Source of the DNA: Sphingomonas sp. PP-CE-3G-477
Lineage (GTDB): Bacteria; Pseudomonadota; Alphaproteobacteria; Sphingomonadales; Sphingomonadaceae
DNA: 64,000 bases
Direction of reading: 5' to 3'
NCBI RefSeq assembly: GCF_003050745.1
Contig: NZ_QAOF01000006.1
Location: forward strand, 124,001 to 188,000
Made by a program: the position numbers and the translations under genes. The notes beneath the pieces were generated by a model. That model made no database searches. It was not told the origin of the DNA and saw only the letters and a list, made by a program, of their open reading frames with translations. Shown here piece after piece: positions 11,619 through 19,744 of the stretch. Position 1 is the first letter of the stretch. Each line of letters begins with the position of its first letter.

Positions 11619-12677
11619 CTAAGCCGCCATCGTGAACGGTTCGAGGCCAGCGAGCTTGGTACGAACTTCTGGCCGAGCAACCGCGCGCGGTTCGAGCCCG
11701 CGCACGCCATCGGCCATTGCCTTGATATGCGCCGGCGTCGAGCCGCAGCAGCCGCCGAGCACGTTGACCTGCTTGGCCACCGCCCACTCGCCGACCAGCC
11801 CGGCCGTCGTCTCGGGCTGCTCGTCATACTCGCCGAGTTCGTTGGGCAGTCCCGCATTCGGATAGACCATGATCAACGTGTCCGCGATCGCCGACAGCGT
11901 CTTCACATGCGGCCGCAACTGCTCCGCACCGAACGAGCAGTTGAGCCCGATCGTGATCGGCTTGGCATGCCGCACCGCATGCCAGAACGCCTCGACCGTA
12001 TGCCCCGACAGGTTGCGCCCAGACAGATCGGTCAGCGTCATCGACATCATGATCGGCACGTCGCGCCCGAGCGCATCGCCCGCCTCGATCGCCGCCATGA
12101 TCCCGGCCTTGGCGTTGAGCGTATCGAACACCGTCTCGATCAGGATGAAGTCGACGCCGACGCCCTCGCCGCCTTCGAGCAACGCGTCGATCTGCTCGCG
12201 GTACACGCCTTTCAGGTAATCGAAGTCGATCTCGCGGAAGCCGGGATCGTTGACGTCGGGCGACAGCGACAGCGTCTTGTTGGTCGGCCCGATCGCGCCG
12301 GCGACGAAGCGCGGCCGTCCGTCCTTCGCCTCGTATTCGGTGGCGAGCGCACGCGCGATCCGCGCGGACTCGACGTTGATCTCGCGCACCAGATGCTCGG
12401 CGCCGTAATCGGCCTGCGAGATGACGTTCGCGCTGAAGGTGTTGGTCGAGACGATGTCCGAGCCGGCCTCCAGATATTCGCGCGTAATCGTCTCGGGGAC
12501 GTCCGGCTTGGTGATCGCCAGGATGTCGTTGTTGCCCTTCTGGTCGTGCGACAAGCCGAGCGACCCTGCGTAAGCCGCCTCGTCGAGCTTCCAGTTCTGG
12601 ATCTCGGTGCCGAACGCGCCGTCGGTAATCAGGATGCGCTTGGCGGCTTCTGCGTTGAAACGTTCACGTGGTGTCAT
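11619..12677 (-). CDS. metH: Methionine synthase, homocysteine-binding (zinc) subunit
   Basis: 352 aa, equivalent to the N-terminal domain of cobalamin-dependent methionine synthase (E. coli MetH 1-353). The zinc ligands that activate homocysteine are present: one Cys in [13 protein letters not shown] and a pair in [13 protein letters not shown]. The barrel start [16 protein letters not shown] is typical. The ATG at 12677 follows GGAGGAGATCGACG, and the GGAGGAG of that ribosome site is the edge of the palindromic repeat filling the gap after metF. It works together with the downstream pterin/B12 subunit; similar split metH genes occur in other alphaproteobacteria. Confidence 0.93.
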   Translation of the reverse strand: MTPRERFNAEAAKRILITDGAFGTEIQNWKLDEAAYAGSLGLSHDQKGNNDILAITKPDVPETITREYLEAGSDIVSTNTFSANVISQADYGAEHLVREINVESARIARALATEYEAKDGRPRFVAGAIGPTNKTLSLSPDVNDPGFREIDFDYLKGVYREQIDALLEGGEGVGVDFILIETVFDTLNAKAGIMAAIEAGDALGRDVPIMMSMTLTDLSGRNLSGHTVEAFWHAVRHAKPITIGLNCSFGAEQLRPHVKTLSAIADTLIMVYPNAGLPNELGEYDEQPETTAGLVGEWAVAKQVNVLGGCCGSTPAHIKAMADGVRGLEPRAVARPEVRTKLAGLEPFTMAA

Positions 12678-12684
12678 CGTCGAT

Positions 12685-12790
12685 CTCCTCCCTCCCGCTG
12701 GCGGGAGGGGTCGGGGGAGGGAAGTGCCGCAAACGAGACGGTCGAGTTGGGCCAGCCCCTCCCCTAACCCCTCCCGCAGGCGGGAGGAGG
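12685..12790. repeat. Palindromic repeat (family B) between metF and metH
   Basis: Left arm CTCCTCCCTCCCGCTGGCGG, right arm CCCCTCCCGCAGGCGGGAGG, with the inner sequence GTGCCGCAAACGAGACGGTC between. It fills the whole space between the metF stop and the metH ATG and supplies the Shine-Dalgarno sequence of the latter. Confidence 0.88.
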
Positions 12791-12791
12791 A

Positions 12792-13736
12792 TTACGCCGC
12801 GGCGACCTTGTCGACCGGCTTCGCGCGTACGCCGAGCATGTGGCAGATCGCATAAGCCAGTTCCGCGCGGTTGAGCGTGTAGAAGTGGAAATCCTTTACC
12901 CCGCCCGCGTAGAGCCGCCGGCACATCTCGGCCGCGATCGTCGCCGCGACGAGTTGCCGAGCCGAGGGATGATCGTCGAGCCCCTCGAATAGCCGGTCCA
13001 TCCACGCCGGAATCTCCGCGCCACACAGTCCCGCGAACTTCCGCGTCTGCGCGACGTTCGACACCGGCAGAATTCCCGGAAGGATCTGCGCAGTGATCCC
13101 CGCTGCCGCTACCCGGTCGCGGAACCGGAAATACGCTTCTGGCGAGAAGAAGAACTGCGTGATCGCGCGGGTCGCACCGGCATCGATCTTGCGCTTCAGA
13201 TTGTCGATGTCGGCGTCGTGACCGCCCGATTCCGGATGACACTCGGGATACGCCGCGATCGAGATCTCGAACGGATGCAGCTTCCGCAACCCAGCAACCA
13301 AAGCCGCCGCGTTCTCATACCCGCCCGGATGCGCCTGATAGGGCTGACCCAGCGTCGGCATGTCGCCACGAAGCGCGACGATGTGGCGCACGCCCGCCGC
13401 CCAATATTCCTCGGCGACCTGGTCGATCTCGGCCTTGGTCGCCTCGACGCAGGTCAGGTGCGCAGCGGCGTTCATCGACGTCTCGCGCTGGATCCGCGCC
13501 ACTGTCGCGTGAGTCCGCTCGCGCGTCGAGCCACCCGCGCCATACGTCACCGACACGAAATCGGGACCGAGCGGCTCCAGCGTGCGGATCGCCTCCCAGA
13601 GCTGCGTCTCCATCTTCTCGCTCTTCGGCGGGAAGAACTCGAAGCTGATGCCCACGTCGCCCGCAAGATCCGCGAACAGCGGTTCCTCGAGCGCGCGGCG
13701 CGCTTCGGCCAGTTGGGGGATCGAAATGTTCGTCAT
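12792..13736 (-). CDS. metF: 5,10-methylenetetrahydrofolate reductase
   Basis: 314-aa flavoprotein that makes 5-methyltetrahydrofolate, the methyl donor for MetH. The N-terminal catalytic motif FEFFPPKSEKME, the folate/FAD segments SVTYGAGGSTRE and ALRGDMP, and AITQFFFSPEAYFRF identify it. The length is close to the E. coli enzyme (296 aa) with a short N-terminal extension. ATG and the upstream regulator stop overlap as ATGA, so it is translationally coupled to sahR and co-transcribed with the two metH genes. Confidence 0.95.
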   Translation of the reverse strand: MTNISIPQLAEARRALEEPLFADLAGDVGISFEFFPPKSEKMETQLWEAIRTLEPLGPDFVSVTYGAGGSTRERTHATVARIQRETSMNAAAHLTCVEATKAEIDQVAEEYWAAGVRHIVALRGDMPTLGQPYQAHPGGYENAAALVAGLRKLHPFEISIAAYPECHPESGGHDADIDNLKRKIDAGATRAITQFFFSPEAYFRFRDRVAAAGITAQILPGILPVSNVAQTRKFAGLCGAEIPAWMDRLFEGLDDHPSARQLVAATIAAEMCRRLYAGGVKDFHFYTLNRAELAYAICHMLGVRAKPVDKVAAA

Positions 13737-14686
13737 GCCGCCTTCACCTCACGCAAGCTCGCGCCGATCTTCCGACCGAGCCATAATTTCACCGTCAACT
13801 CACCGCCCTCAAGCGTCTCGACGCGCGCCGTCTGCAAGCCCGCCGCCTCGAACCACGCCGTCATCTGCTCGTCCGCGAACCCCAGGCGCGTGTGCGCATC
13901 GCGCAACCGCAGTTCCTCGCGGTCGTGGCTGGCGAAATCGGCGATCAGCAGTCGCCCGCCGGGAGCCAGTACCCGCGCCGCTTCGCTCACCGCAGCGCCC
14001 GGCTGCTGCGCGAAGTGCAACACGTGATGCAGGATCGCGACATCCGCCGCGGCATCCGCCATCGGCAGCGCGTACAGGTCCGCCTGGCGCAGTTCGGCGT
14101 GTGTCATGTCATGCAGCTTGGCGCGTGCGAGCCGCAGCATCTCCGAACTGCGATCAATCCCGAGCGCGACCGTCGCGCGCCCGCCGAACAGTTCGAGCAT
14201 CCGCCCCGTGCCCGTACCGATATCGATCAGCGTGCCAACCGGCGCATCGCCGAGCACGGCGGCCATCGCCGCCTCGACCTCGCTGTCGGCGACGTGCAGC
14301 GACCGGATCGCGTCCCACTCGTCGGCATGCCCCTCGAACCACGCCGCAGCACTCGCCGCCCGGTCCGCACGTACCGCTGCAAGCCGCGCCGCATCCGCGA
14401 CCGCCCAGTGATCCGGCTCGGCCTTCGCCCAGACATCGAGTGCGCCCGCGACCGGCTCGACCACGTTCGCCGACCCGAGCGCGACGAACACCCAGCTGCC
14501 TTCCTTGCGACGTTCGGCAAGTCCGGCATCGCACAGTATCTTCACATGGCGCGAAACGCGTGGCTGGCTCTGGCCGAGCACCTGCGCGAGCTCGCCGACC
14601 GACAGCTCCATCCGCCGCAACAGCGCGAGGATCCGCAACCGGGTCGCGTCCGCCAAAGCACGGAAGATTTCGAGCGCCATCGTCAT
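13733..14686 (-). CDS. sahR: ArsR-type regulator with methyltransferase-like domain, probable SahR
   Basis: About 317 aa. An ArsR winged helix (FRALADATRLRILALLRR, SVGELAQVLGQSQPRVSRHVK) is fused to a class I methyltransferase-like domain (LIDIGTGTGRMLELFGG). This architecture, at the head of a metF-metH operon, matches SahR, the S-adenosylhomocysteine-responsive repressor of methionine-cycle genes in Proteobacteria. A perfect 22-bp palindrome ends eight bases before the ATG, inside the predicted promoter, which points to autorepression. ATGs at 14686 and 14680 are both possible; a longer frame starting at 14746 would translate the operator and is unlikely. Confidence 0.85.
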   Translation of the reverse strand: MTMALEIFRALADATRLRILALLRRMELSVGELAQVLGQSQPRVSRHVKILCDAGLAERRKEGSWVFVALGSANVVEPVAGALDVWAKAEPDHWAVADAARLAAVRADRAASAAAWFEGHADEWDAIRSLHVADSEVEAAMAAVLGDAPVGTLIDIGTGTGRMLELFGGRATVALGIDRSSEMLRLARAKLHDMTHAELRQADLYALPMADAAADVAILHHVLHFAQQPGAAVSEAARVLAPGGRLLIADFASHDREELRLRDAHTRLGFADEQMTAWFEAAGLQTARVETLEGGELTVKLWLGRKIGASLREVKAA

Positions 14687-14693
14687 GCCAGGA

Positions 14694-14722
14694 CATATAA
14701 AGAATTCTTTATATGAGGTCAA
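14694..14722 (-). promoter_or_regulatory. sahR-metF-metH promoter with overlapping SahR operator
   Basis: On the minus strand TTGACC (14722-14717), a 17-base spacer and TATATG (14699-14694) form a good sigma-70-like promoter. The palindrome at 14694-14715 (half-site CATATAAAGAA, perfect over 22 bp) covers the whole -10 box and most of the spacer, an ideal repressor site. The expected start point, about seven bases past the -10 box, falls on the sahR ATG at 14686, and no ribosome-binding site precedes that ATG, so the message may be leaderless. Confidence 0.75.
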
Positions 14723-14879
14723 CGCAGGCGTGCGCGTCTTCGACATTGGCCATATCCGCCCGCGACTTATCGCATCGGGCGAGATCGTGACGGATCGGAA
14801 ACGCTTTATCCGCGTTCGATTGCGCTATGGGCCGGGCATTACCCGGTCCACAAGACGACATCCACGGGAGTAGATACCT

Positions 14880-15251
14880 ATGAAGAAGTTCCTGATCCCC
14901 GCCCTCGCCCTGACCGCCGGCCTCGCAGCCTGCAGCAACAACGCGCAGGACCAGACCGCACAGGCCGCCAACGCGATCGCCGCCGATGCCAGCGCGACCA
15001 CCGCCAATGCCGTCGACGACGTCAGCGCCGCCAGCGATCGCGCGCTGGGCTCGGCCGAGCGTTCGCTCGACAATGCCGGTGCGCGCATCGACAACTCGAC
15101 CGATCACCTCGACGCCAAGGCCGACCGTGCCGGTGACCGGATCGAAGCCGGTGCGGACCGTGCTGGTGCTGCGATCAGCAACGGTGCAGACCGCGCCGCC
15201 GACGCCACCGGCAACGCGCTGACCCGCGCCGGCAACGCGATCAAGGACTAA
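14880..15251 (+). CDS. Small Ala/Asp-rich lipoprotein
   Basis: 123 aa with a lipoprotein signal (MKKFLIPALALTAGLAAC; lipobox LAAC), so exported and lipid-anchored. The mature part is built of irregular repeats rich in Ala, Asp, Asn and Arg (RAGDRIEAGADRAGAAI), probably one long amphipathic helix. GGGAG lies eight to twelve bases before the ATG. A paralogue with the same signal and similar repeats lies at 34212-34478. No specific function is known; an envelope-stress or spacer role is only a guess. Confidence 0.8.
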   Translation: MKKFLIPALALTAGLAACSNNAQDQTAQAANAIAADASATTANAVDDVSAASDRALGSAERSLDNAGARIDNSTDHLDAKADRAGDRIEAGADRAGAAISNGADRAADATGNALTRAGNAIKD

Positions 15252-15282
15252 GCCTTGCCAAGGCGCCCCCACTTCTCCGTCC

Positions 15283-15300
15283 CCCCAGCGAACGCTGGGG
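15283..15300. repeat. Short palindrome, possible half-copy of a dispersed repeat or terminator
   Basis: CCCCAGCG-AA-CGCTGGGG, 32 bases after the lipoprotein stop. It has no T tract, so it is better explained as a degenerate copy of a dispersed palindromic element than as an intrinsic terminator. Confidence 0.5.
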
Positions 15301-15362
15301 ACTCCCTGCTCGGGTCAGGACGACCTGTGCAGAAGGACACGAGCTTTCGTTGGCATGACGGT

Positions 15363-15566
15363 ATGATGGTGGGGGCGCTTTTTGCTGTATCAGCGCTCGC
15401 GGCTTGCTCGCCCGCGAGCGAACCCGGCGCCGTCAGCGCCGACGAAGCGCACCAGTTGAACGAAGCCGCCGCGATGCTCGATGCAAACAGCGTCGATCTG
15501 AATGCGGTCGCCGCCGCTCCTGAAGATACCGAACTTCCCTCGAATCAAAGCGATCAGACCCGATGA
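15363..15566 (+). CDS. Small hypothetical lipoprotein
   Basis: 67 aa if started at the ATG pair at 15363/15366 (MMVGALFAVSALAACS), which gives a perfect lipoprotein signal with lipobox LAAC; the frame further upstream only translates repeat DNA. The mature part is short and acidic (AVSADEAHQLNEAAAMLD). Its stop overlaps the ATG of the aldo/keto reductase as ATGA, which supports it being real and translated. No function recognised. Confidence 0.6.
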   Translation: MMVGALFAVSALAACSPASEPGAVSADEAHQLNEAAAMLDANSVDLNAVAAAPEDTELPSNQSDQTR

Positions 15567-16510
15567 CCCTCCGCCGCCTCGGCTCGACCGATCTCAAGAT
15601 CGCCCCGCTCGTCCTCGGCGGCAACGTCTTCGGCTGGACTGCCGACCGCACCGCCAGCTTCGCCGTGCTCGACGCGTTCGTCGCGGGTGGTGGCACGATG
15701 ATCGACACCGCCGACGTTTATTCGGCCTGGGTCGACGGTCATCAGGGTGGCGAATCCGAGAGCATGATCGGCGAATGGCTGAAGGCCAGCGGCAAGCGCG
15801 ACGACGTCCTGATCGCGACCAAGGTCGGCATGCTCCCCGGCGAAGGCGGCGAGAAGCTCGCCCCCGCGCGTATCGCCGCCGCTGCCGAAGCCTCGCTCAA
15901 GCGCCTCGGCACCGACCGTATCGACCTGTATTACGCGCACCAGGACGACGACTCTCAGACGCAGGAGGCCGTCCTCGAAGCGTTCGGCAAGCTGGTCGAT
16001 GCGGGGAAAGTCCGCGTGATCGGCGCCTCGAACTTCCACGCCGCTCGCCTGAAGTCGGCGGTCGAAGCTGCCAAGATGTCGGACCTGCCGCGCTATCATG
16101 TGCTCCAGCCCGAATATAATCTTGTCAGCCGCACCAAGTTCGAGGGCGAATTGCAGGATTACTGCGTCACCGAGAACATCGGTGTGCTGCCCTATTACGG
16201 GCTCGCCTCGGGTTTCCTCACCGGCAAGTACCGGACGAAGGACGATCTGGGCCAGAGCGTTCGCGGCGGTCGGATGGGCGAATTGCTCGAAGGTACCGGC
16301 AAGGCTGTCCTCGACGCGATGGACTCGGTCGTCGAAGCTACTGGCGCGACCCACGCGCAGGTCGCGCTGGCGTGGTTGATTGCGCAGCCGGGCGTTACGG
16401 CACCGATCGCGAGCGCCACGAGCGTGAAGCAGGTCGAAGACCTGTTGCCTGCGATGACGCTGGAACTGTCGAAGGACCAACTGGACGCGCTGATGGTCGC
16501 TGGCGCCTGA
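15563..16510 (+). CDS. Aldo/keto reductase
   Basis: 315-aa NADPH-dependent (beta/alpha)8 oxidoreductase, close to the YajO/Tas-like group. The catalytic tetrad is visible: Asp and Tyr in MIDTADVYSAW, Lys in LIATKVGM and His in DLYYAHQDD. The C-terminal cofactor-binding segment is APIASATSVKQVEDLLPA. Its start overlaps the stop of the small lipoprotein gene. The substrate is not evident. Confidence 0.92.
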   Translation: MTLRRLGSTDLKIAPLVLGGNVFGWTADRTASFAVLDAFVAGGGTMIDTADVYSAWVDGHQGGESESMIGEWLKASGKRDDVLIATKVGMLPGEGGEKLAPARIAAAAEASLKRLGTDRIDLYYAHQDDDSQTQEAVLEAFGKLVDAGKVRVIGASNFHAARLKSAVEAAKMSDLPRYHVLQPEYNLVSRTKFEGELQDYCVTENIGVLPYYGLASGFLTGKYRTKDDLGQSVRGGRMGELLEGTGKAVLDAMDSVVEATGATHAQVALAWLIAQPGVTAPIASATSVKQVEDLLPAMTLELSKDQLDALMVAGA

Positions 16511-16516
16511 CCCTTA

Positions 16517-16641
16517 ATCCTCCCCCGCAAGGGGGAGGTGGCTGGCAGTTGCCAGACGGAGGGGGCGGCACGCGCGAACCTCTGTTCGGTGTCCTCCCCC
16601 TCCGTCACCTTCGGCGACACCTCCCCCTGGCGGGGTAGGAT
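16517..16641. repeat. Palindromic repeat (family C) between convergent genes
   Basis: Composite hairpin element starting ATCCTCCCCCGCAAGGGGGA and ending CACCTCCCCCTGGCGGGGTA, with inner inverted segments GGCAGTTGCC and CACCTTCGGCGACACC. It is distinct from families A and B but has the same general design. It sits between the convergent aldo/keto reductase and ScfR-like genes. Confidence 0.85.
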
Positions 16642-16660
16642 CGAGAGGGCGCCCCTCCCC

Positions 16661-18043
16661 TCAGTCCCCCGCAAACGTCAGCGCGGACGTCCGTCGTTCC
16701 CGCTCGTTGATCAGCAGCGCCCGCCCGGCCGGCGCGACAGACCGTTGCGGGCAATCGTTGCGAAAACAGGCGCGGCAGCCGAGGCCAATGGGCATCGCCC
16801 TCCCCGCCAGATCGAAGCCGCTCGCCGCCGCAAGCACGCCCGCCTGCGCCGCCGCGACGCCGAGACCGATCGCGAACTCGGCATGCACTGCGCCGAAGCG
16901 ACTGCCCTGCGGCGTCACGGTGCGCGCCATCGTCAGCCATCGCGCGCCGTCCTCCAGCTCGACCAGCTGCACCATCAGGCTGCCCGGCCGGTCGAACGCA
17001 TGATGCAGCCGCCACAATGGGCAGCGCCCGTCTGCTTCGACCAGCGCCGCACCGCTGGCGCCGGGATAGCGCTTCGACGCCTGCCCCGCGCGGTCGATCC
17101 GGATCATGAAGAAGGGCAAACCGCGCGCGCCGACGCGCTGCAACGTCGTCAGCCGGTGCGCCACCTGTTCGAAGCCCGCGCCGAACCGACGTTGCAACAG
17201 CTCGATGTCGTACCCCGTCGTCTCGCACCCACGGAGGAATCGCGCATAGGGCATCATCAGCGCCGCCGCGAAATAGCCTAGGAGGTGGCGGCGATAGAGC
17301 CGTTCCGCGGCGCGATCGGTGAACCCGGCGCCTTTCGCCAGCGCATCGATCTCCGCCTTCGCCTCGATCTGGCCGAGCTGGAACGCGACCGCGAACGTGC
17401 GCGAGGCCGGGTCGAGCATCTCGCTCAACTGCAACTGGCGCGCGTGCAGGTCGAGGCGGCGCAGCGTGTCGGGGAGCACGTCGGCAGGCAGTACGCGAAT
17501 GGTCAGACCGTGCTTCGCACGCAACCGCTCGGCGATCGCGCCGTAGAGATCGCCTGCGCCGAGCCGCAATTCGTCGGCCAGCGCTTCGGCCGCGGCATCG
17601 AGATCGGCGAAATGATTGCGCCAACGCTCGATCTCGCGACGGACTAGCGTGACCGGATCGTCGCCTGCTTCGACCACCGCGCCGCCGCCGATCCGGTCGA
17701 ACACGCGGGCAAACGCCGCCGCGCCGCCGGGGGCGCTGGCAAGCCATTCCTCGACTTCGTTGCGGTCGATCTCGAGGTCGGCGAACATCGGGTCGGCCAG
17801 CCGCCGCCGGATCGCATCCGCACCGCCGCCCGGTTCACCCGCCGCGAGCGACCGCGGATCGAAGTCGAAGCTCTCGGCGAGCTTGATCAGCAGCGTCGCG
17901 GAGATCGGCCTCTGGTTGCGCTCGACGAGGTTGAGATAGCTCGGGCTGATCGCGAGCATGTCGGCCATCGCCGCCTGTGTGAGCCCCGCCCCGCGCCGCA
18001 AGCGACGGATCGCATGCCCCGCCAGCAATTTCCGTTCCGCCAT
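16661..18043 (-). CDS. XRE-family regulator with IrrE-like and DUF2083 domains (ScfR/RamB type)
   Basis: About 460 aa. The N-terminal XRE helix-turn-helix (RLRRGAGLTQAAMADMLAIS, SYLNLVERNQRPIS) is followed by a degenerate ImmA/IrrE-like domain that lacks HEXXH (AVAFQLGQIEAKAEI is in its place) and a C-terminal domain with a cysteine cluster (GLGCRACFRNDCPQ). This layout is that of short-chain fatty acid or acetate-metabolism regulators such as ScfR and RamB. The start at 18043 (MAERKLLAG) is set by AGGAGG upstream. It is divergent from a 54-residue gene. Confidence 0.87.
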   Translation of the reverse strand: MAERKLLAGHAIRRLRRGAGLTQAAMADMLAISPSYLNLVERNQRPISATLLIKLAESFDFDPRSLAAGEPGGGADAIRRRLADPMFADLEIDRNEVEEWLASAPGGAAAFARVFDRIGGGAVVEAGDDPVTLVRREIERWRNHFADLDAAAEALADELRLGAGDLYGAIAERLRAKHGLTIRVLPADVLPDTLRRLDLHARQLQLSEMLDPASRTFAVAFQLGQIEAKAEIDALAKGAGFTDRAAERLYRRHLLGYFAAALMMPYARFLRGCETTGYDIELLQRRFGAGFEQVAHRLTTLQRVGARGLPFFMIRIDRAGQASKRYPGASGAALVEADGRCPLWRLHHAFDRPGSLMVQLVELEDGARWLTMARTVTPQGSRFGAVHAEFAIGLGVAAAQAGVLAAASGFDLAGRAMPIGLGCRACFRNDCPQRSVAPAGRALLINERERRTSALTFAGD

Positions 18044-18234
18044 CGCAAACCCTCCTGTCACGATGTTTACAGAACGACACGTGTTCCACAAGCTGGGCGG
18101 ACACCGCGACGTCGCGGCGGCGCGGAACGGCCTTCCAACGTGCCGGCTTCGAACGCTATTGCCTGTGCATCGCCTCTCTCGGCGCACGATCGGTGTAAAG
18201 AGAGAGACAAGACGATCATCGAAGGAGGCAAGCC

Positions 18235-18399
18235 ATGCAGACGACCACCGAACAACCCCGCGCCCGCGCCGTCTTCTCGACCAACGATTTCGCGCTGATG
18301 AAGGAAGTGCTCGGCGAGATGATCAGCAAGACCTCGATCGACGACGAACGGCTGACGCGTATGAGTGCGCTGTACCACCGCCTCGGCCGGCTCGGCTAA
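18235..18399 (+). CDS. 54-aa conserved-looking hypothetical protein
   Basis: Short reading frame MQTTTEQPRARAVFSTNDF... ending HRLGRLG, with a strong AAGGAGG seven bases before the ATG and an intrinsic-type terminator after the stop, so it looks like a complete small transcription unit. It is soluble and charged, without membrane or signal segments; the middle (LMKEVLGEMISKTSIDDERL) is probably helical. Function unknown. It is divergent from the ScfR-like regulator with 191 bases between. Confidence 0.65.
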   Translation: MQTTTEQPRARAVFSTNDFALMKEVLGEMISKTSIDDERLTRMSALYHRLGRLG

Positions 18400-18433
18400 A
18401 CCGCTTCACACAGTTTCCTGGGGAGGAAAGGAT

Positions 18434-18470
18434 CCCGCCGGTGGCTCGTCCACCGGCGGGTATTCCTGTT
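18434..18470 (+). terminator. Terminator of the 54-aa gene
   Basis: Strong 11-bp stem CCCGCCGGTGG / CCACCGGCGGG with a short loop, followed by TATTCCTGTTT. Confidence 0.7.
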
Positions 18471-18495
18471 TAAAAGGACGGTGCGCTCCCGAAGC

Positions 18496-18580
18496 CCGTC
18501 ATCCTGACGAAAGTCAGGATCCAGGGTTAACGGGCGCTGGAGCTTGTGGCTCTGGATCCTGACTTTCGTCAGGATGACGG
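18496..18580. repeat. Perfect 29-bp inverted repeat (family D)
   Basis: Arms at 18496-18524 and 18552-18580 are exact reverse complements (outer end CCGTCATCCTGACGAAAGTC, inner end CAGGATCCAG), with 27 bases between. Each arm is itself a small hairpin (CCTGACGAAAGTCAGG). It has the typical form of a dispersed REP/BIME-like element. Confidence 0.9.
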
Positions 18581-18701
18581 AGCGGGGGTGGCGGGTGCGT
18601 CCGCCTACCAGGGCACCGTCGACCTCACGCCGGACTGAGCATCCTCAACCCGTTGCGAAGGCCGCCCTTTCCAACTGCACCCCCTCGTGTAGGACGACGG
18701 C

Positions 18702-19688
18702 ATGGCCAAGACACTGACCGCTCGCATCAAGGACGACATCGTCCTCTACGGCGCCCTCGCCGCCAATCTCGGGATCGGCGTGGCAAAATTCGTCGCCGCC
18801 GGGATGACCGGATCGTCGTCGATGCTGACCGAGGGCTTCCACTCGGTGGTCGACAGCGGCAACCAGGTGCTGCTGCTCTACGGTCAGAAAAAGGCCAAGC
18901 GCCCGGCCGACGAGGCCCACCCGTTCGGCTATGGCCGCGAGCTGTATTTCTGGGCGTTCGTCGTCGCGATCCTGATCTTCGCGATCGGCGCGGGCGTGTC
19001 GATCTTCGAGGGCTGGCGGCATATCCGGCAGCCCGAACCGCTTACCAGCCCGACCATCAACTACGTCGTCCTCGCGATCTCGTTCGCGCTCGAGGGCAGC
19101 AGCTGGACGATCGCGGTGCGCGAATTCTCTAAGTCGAAGGGCGACATGGGCTGGTGGCAGGCGATTCACCGGTCGAAGGACCCCGCCGGTTTCATCGTGC
19201 TGTTCGAGGATTCCGCGGCGCTGGCAGGGCTCGTCATCGCCGGGATCGGGATCTGGGCGAGCCATGCGTTCAACGATCCGCGGATCGACGGCGCCGCCTC
19301 GATCGCGATCGGCCTGATCCTCGCGTTGGTCGCGGTGCTGCTCGCGCGCGAATCGAAGGGTTTGCTGATCGGCGAGCGCGCCGACCCGGCGGTGATCGCG
19401 ACGATCCGCAAGATCGTGTCCGCGCATCCCGCGATCGTCTCGGTCAATCACGTCCGCACGATCCACACCGCGCCCGAAAGCATCTTCGCGGCGATCAGCG
19501 CGGACTTCGACGATTCGGTGACGATGGGCGACGGCGAGACGCTGATCGAGGCGCTGGAAACCGAATTGCGCGCCGCGGTGCCGACGCTCTCCTCGATCTA
19601 TATCCGGCCTGAAAAACGCGAGAACGCGACGCTCGCTCAAGCCTCCGCAGCAGCCGGTGCGGATGACGGGACTACTAGGCCGAACTGA
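18702..19688 (+). CDS. Cation diffusion facilitator (CDF) metal exporter
   Basis: 328-aa inner-membrane antiporter that exports divalent metals (Zn, Fe, Co or Mn) using protons. It has about six membrane helices (e.g. FWAFVVAILIFAIGAGVSIF, AASIAIGLILALVAVLL), the metal-site motifs EGFHSVVDSGNQ (His/Asp) in helix 2 and LFEDSAALAG in helix 5, and a C-terminal cytosolic metallochaperone-like domain (VSVNHVRTIHTAPESIF). Helix 2 carries HxxxD where many zinc CDFs have HxxxD and iron/manganese ones DxxxD, so zinc is plausible. No regulator is adjacent. Confidence 0.9.
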   Translation: MAKTLTARIKDDIVLYGALAANLGIGVAKFVAAGMTGSSSMLTEGFHSVVDSGNQVLLLYGQKKAKRPADEAHPFGYGRELYFWAFVVAILIFAIGAGVSIFEGWRHIRQPEPLTSPTINYVVLAISFALEGSSWTIAVREFSKSKGDMGWWQAIHRSKDPAGFIVLFEDSAALAGLVIAGIGIWASHAFNDPRIDGAASIAIGLILALVAVLLARESKGLLIGERADPAVIATIRKIVSAHPAIVSVNHVRTIHTAPESIFAAISADFDDSVTMGDGETLIEALETELRAAVPTLSSIYIRPEKRENATLAQASAAAGADDGTTRPN

Positions 19689-19744
19689 TCAAAATCAGCC
19701 TCATCCCTCTGGCAAGGCTCAATATTCCTAAATAATATCGGGGG

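Larger units (their letters stand above)
18400..18701. other. Gene-less stretch holding a terminator and a repeat
   Basis: About 300 bases without a gene. It contains the hairpin at 18434-18460 and the perfect inverted repeat at 18496-18580; the remaining roughly 120 bases up to the CDF gene show nothing I recognise apart from AGGACGACGGC before its ATG. Confidence 0.6.
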
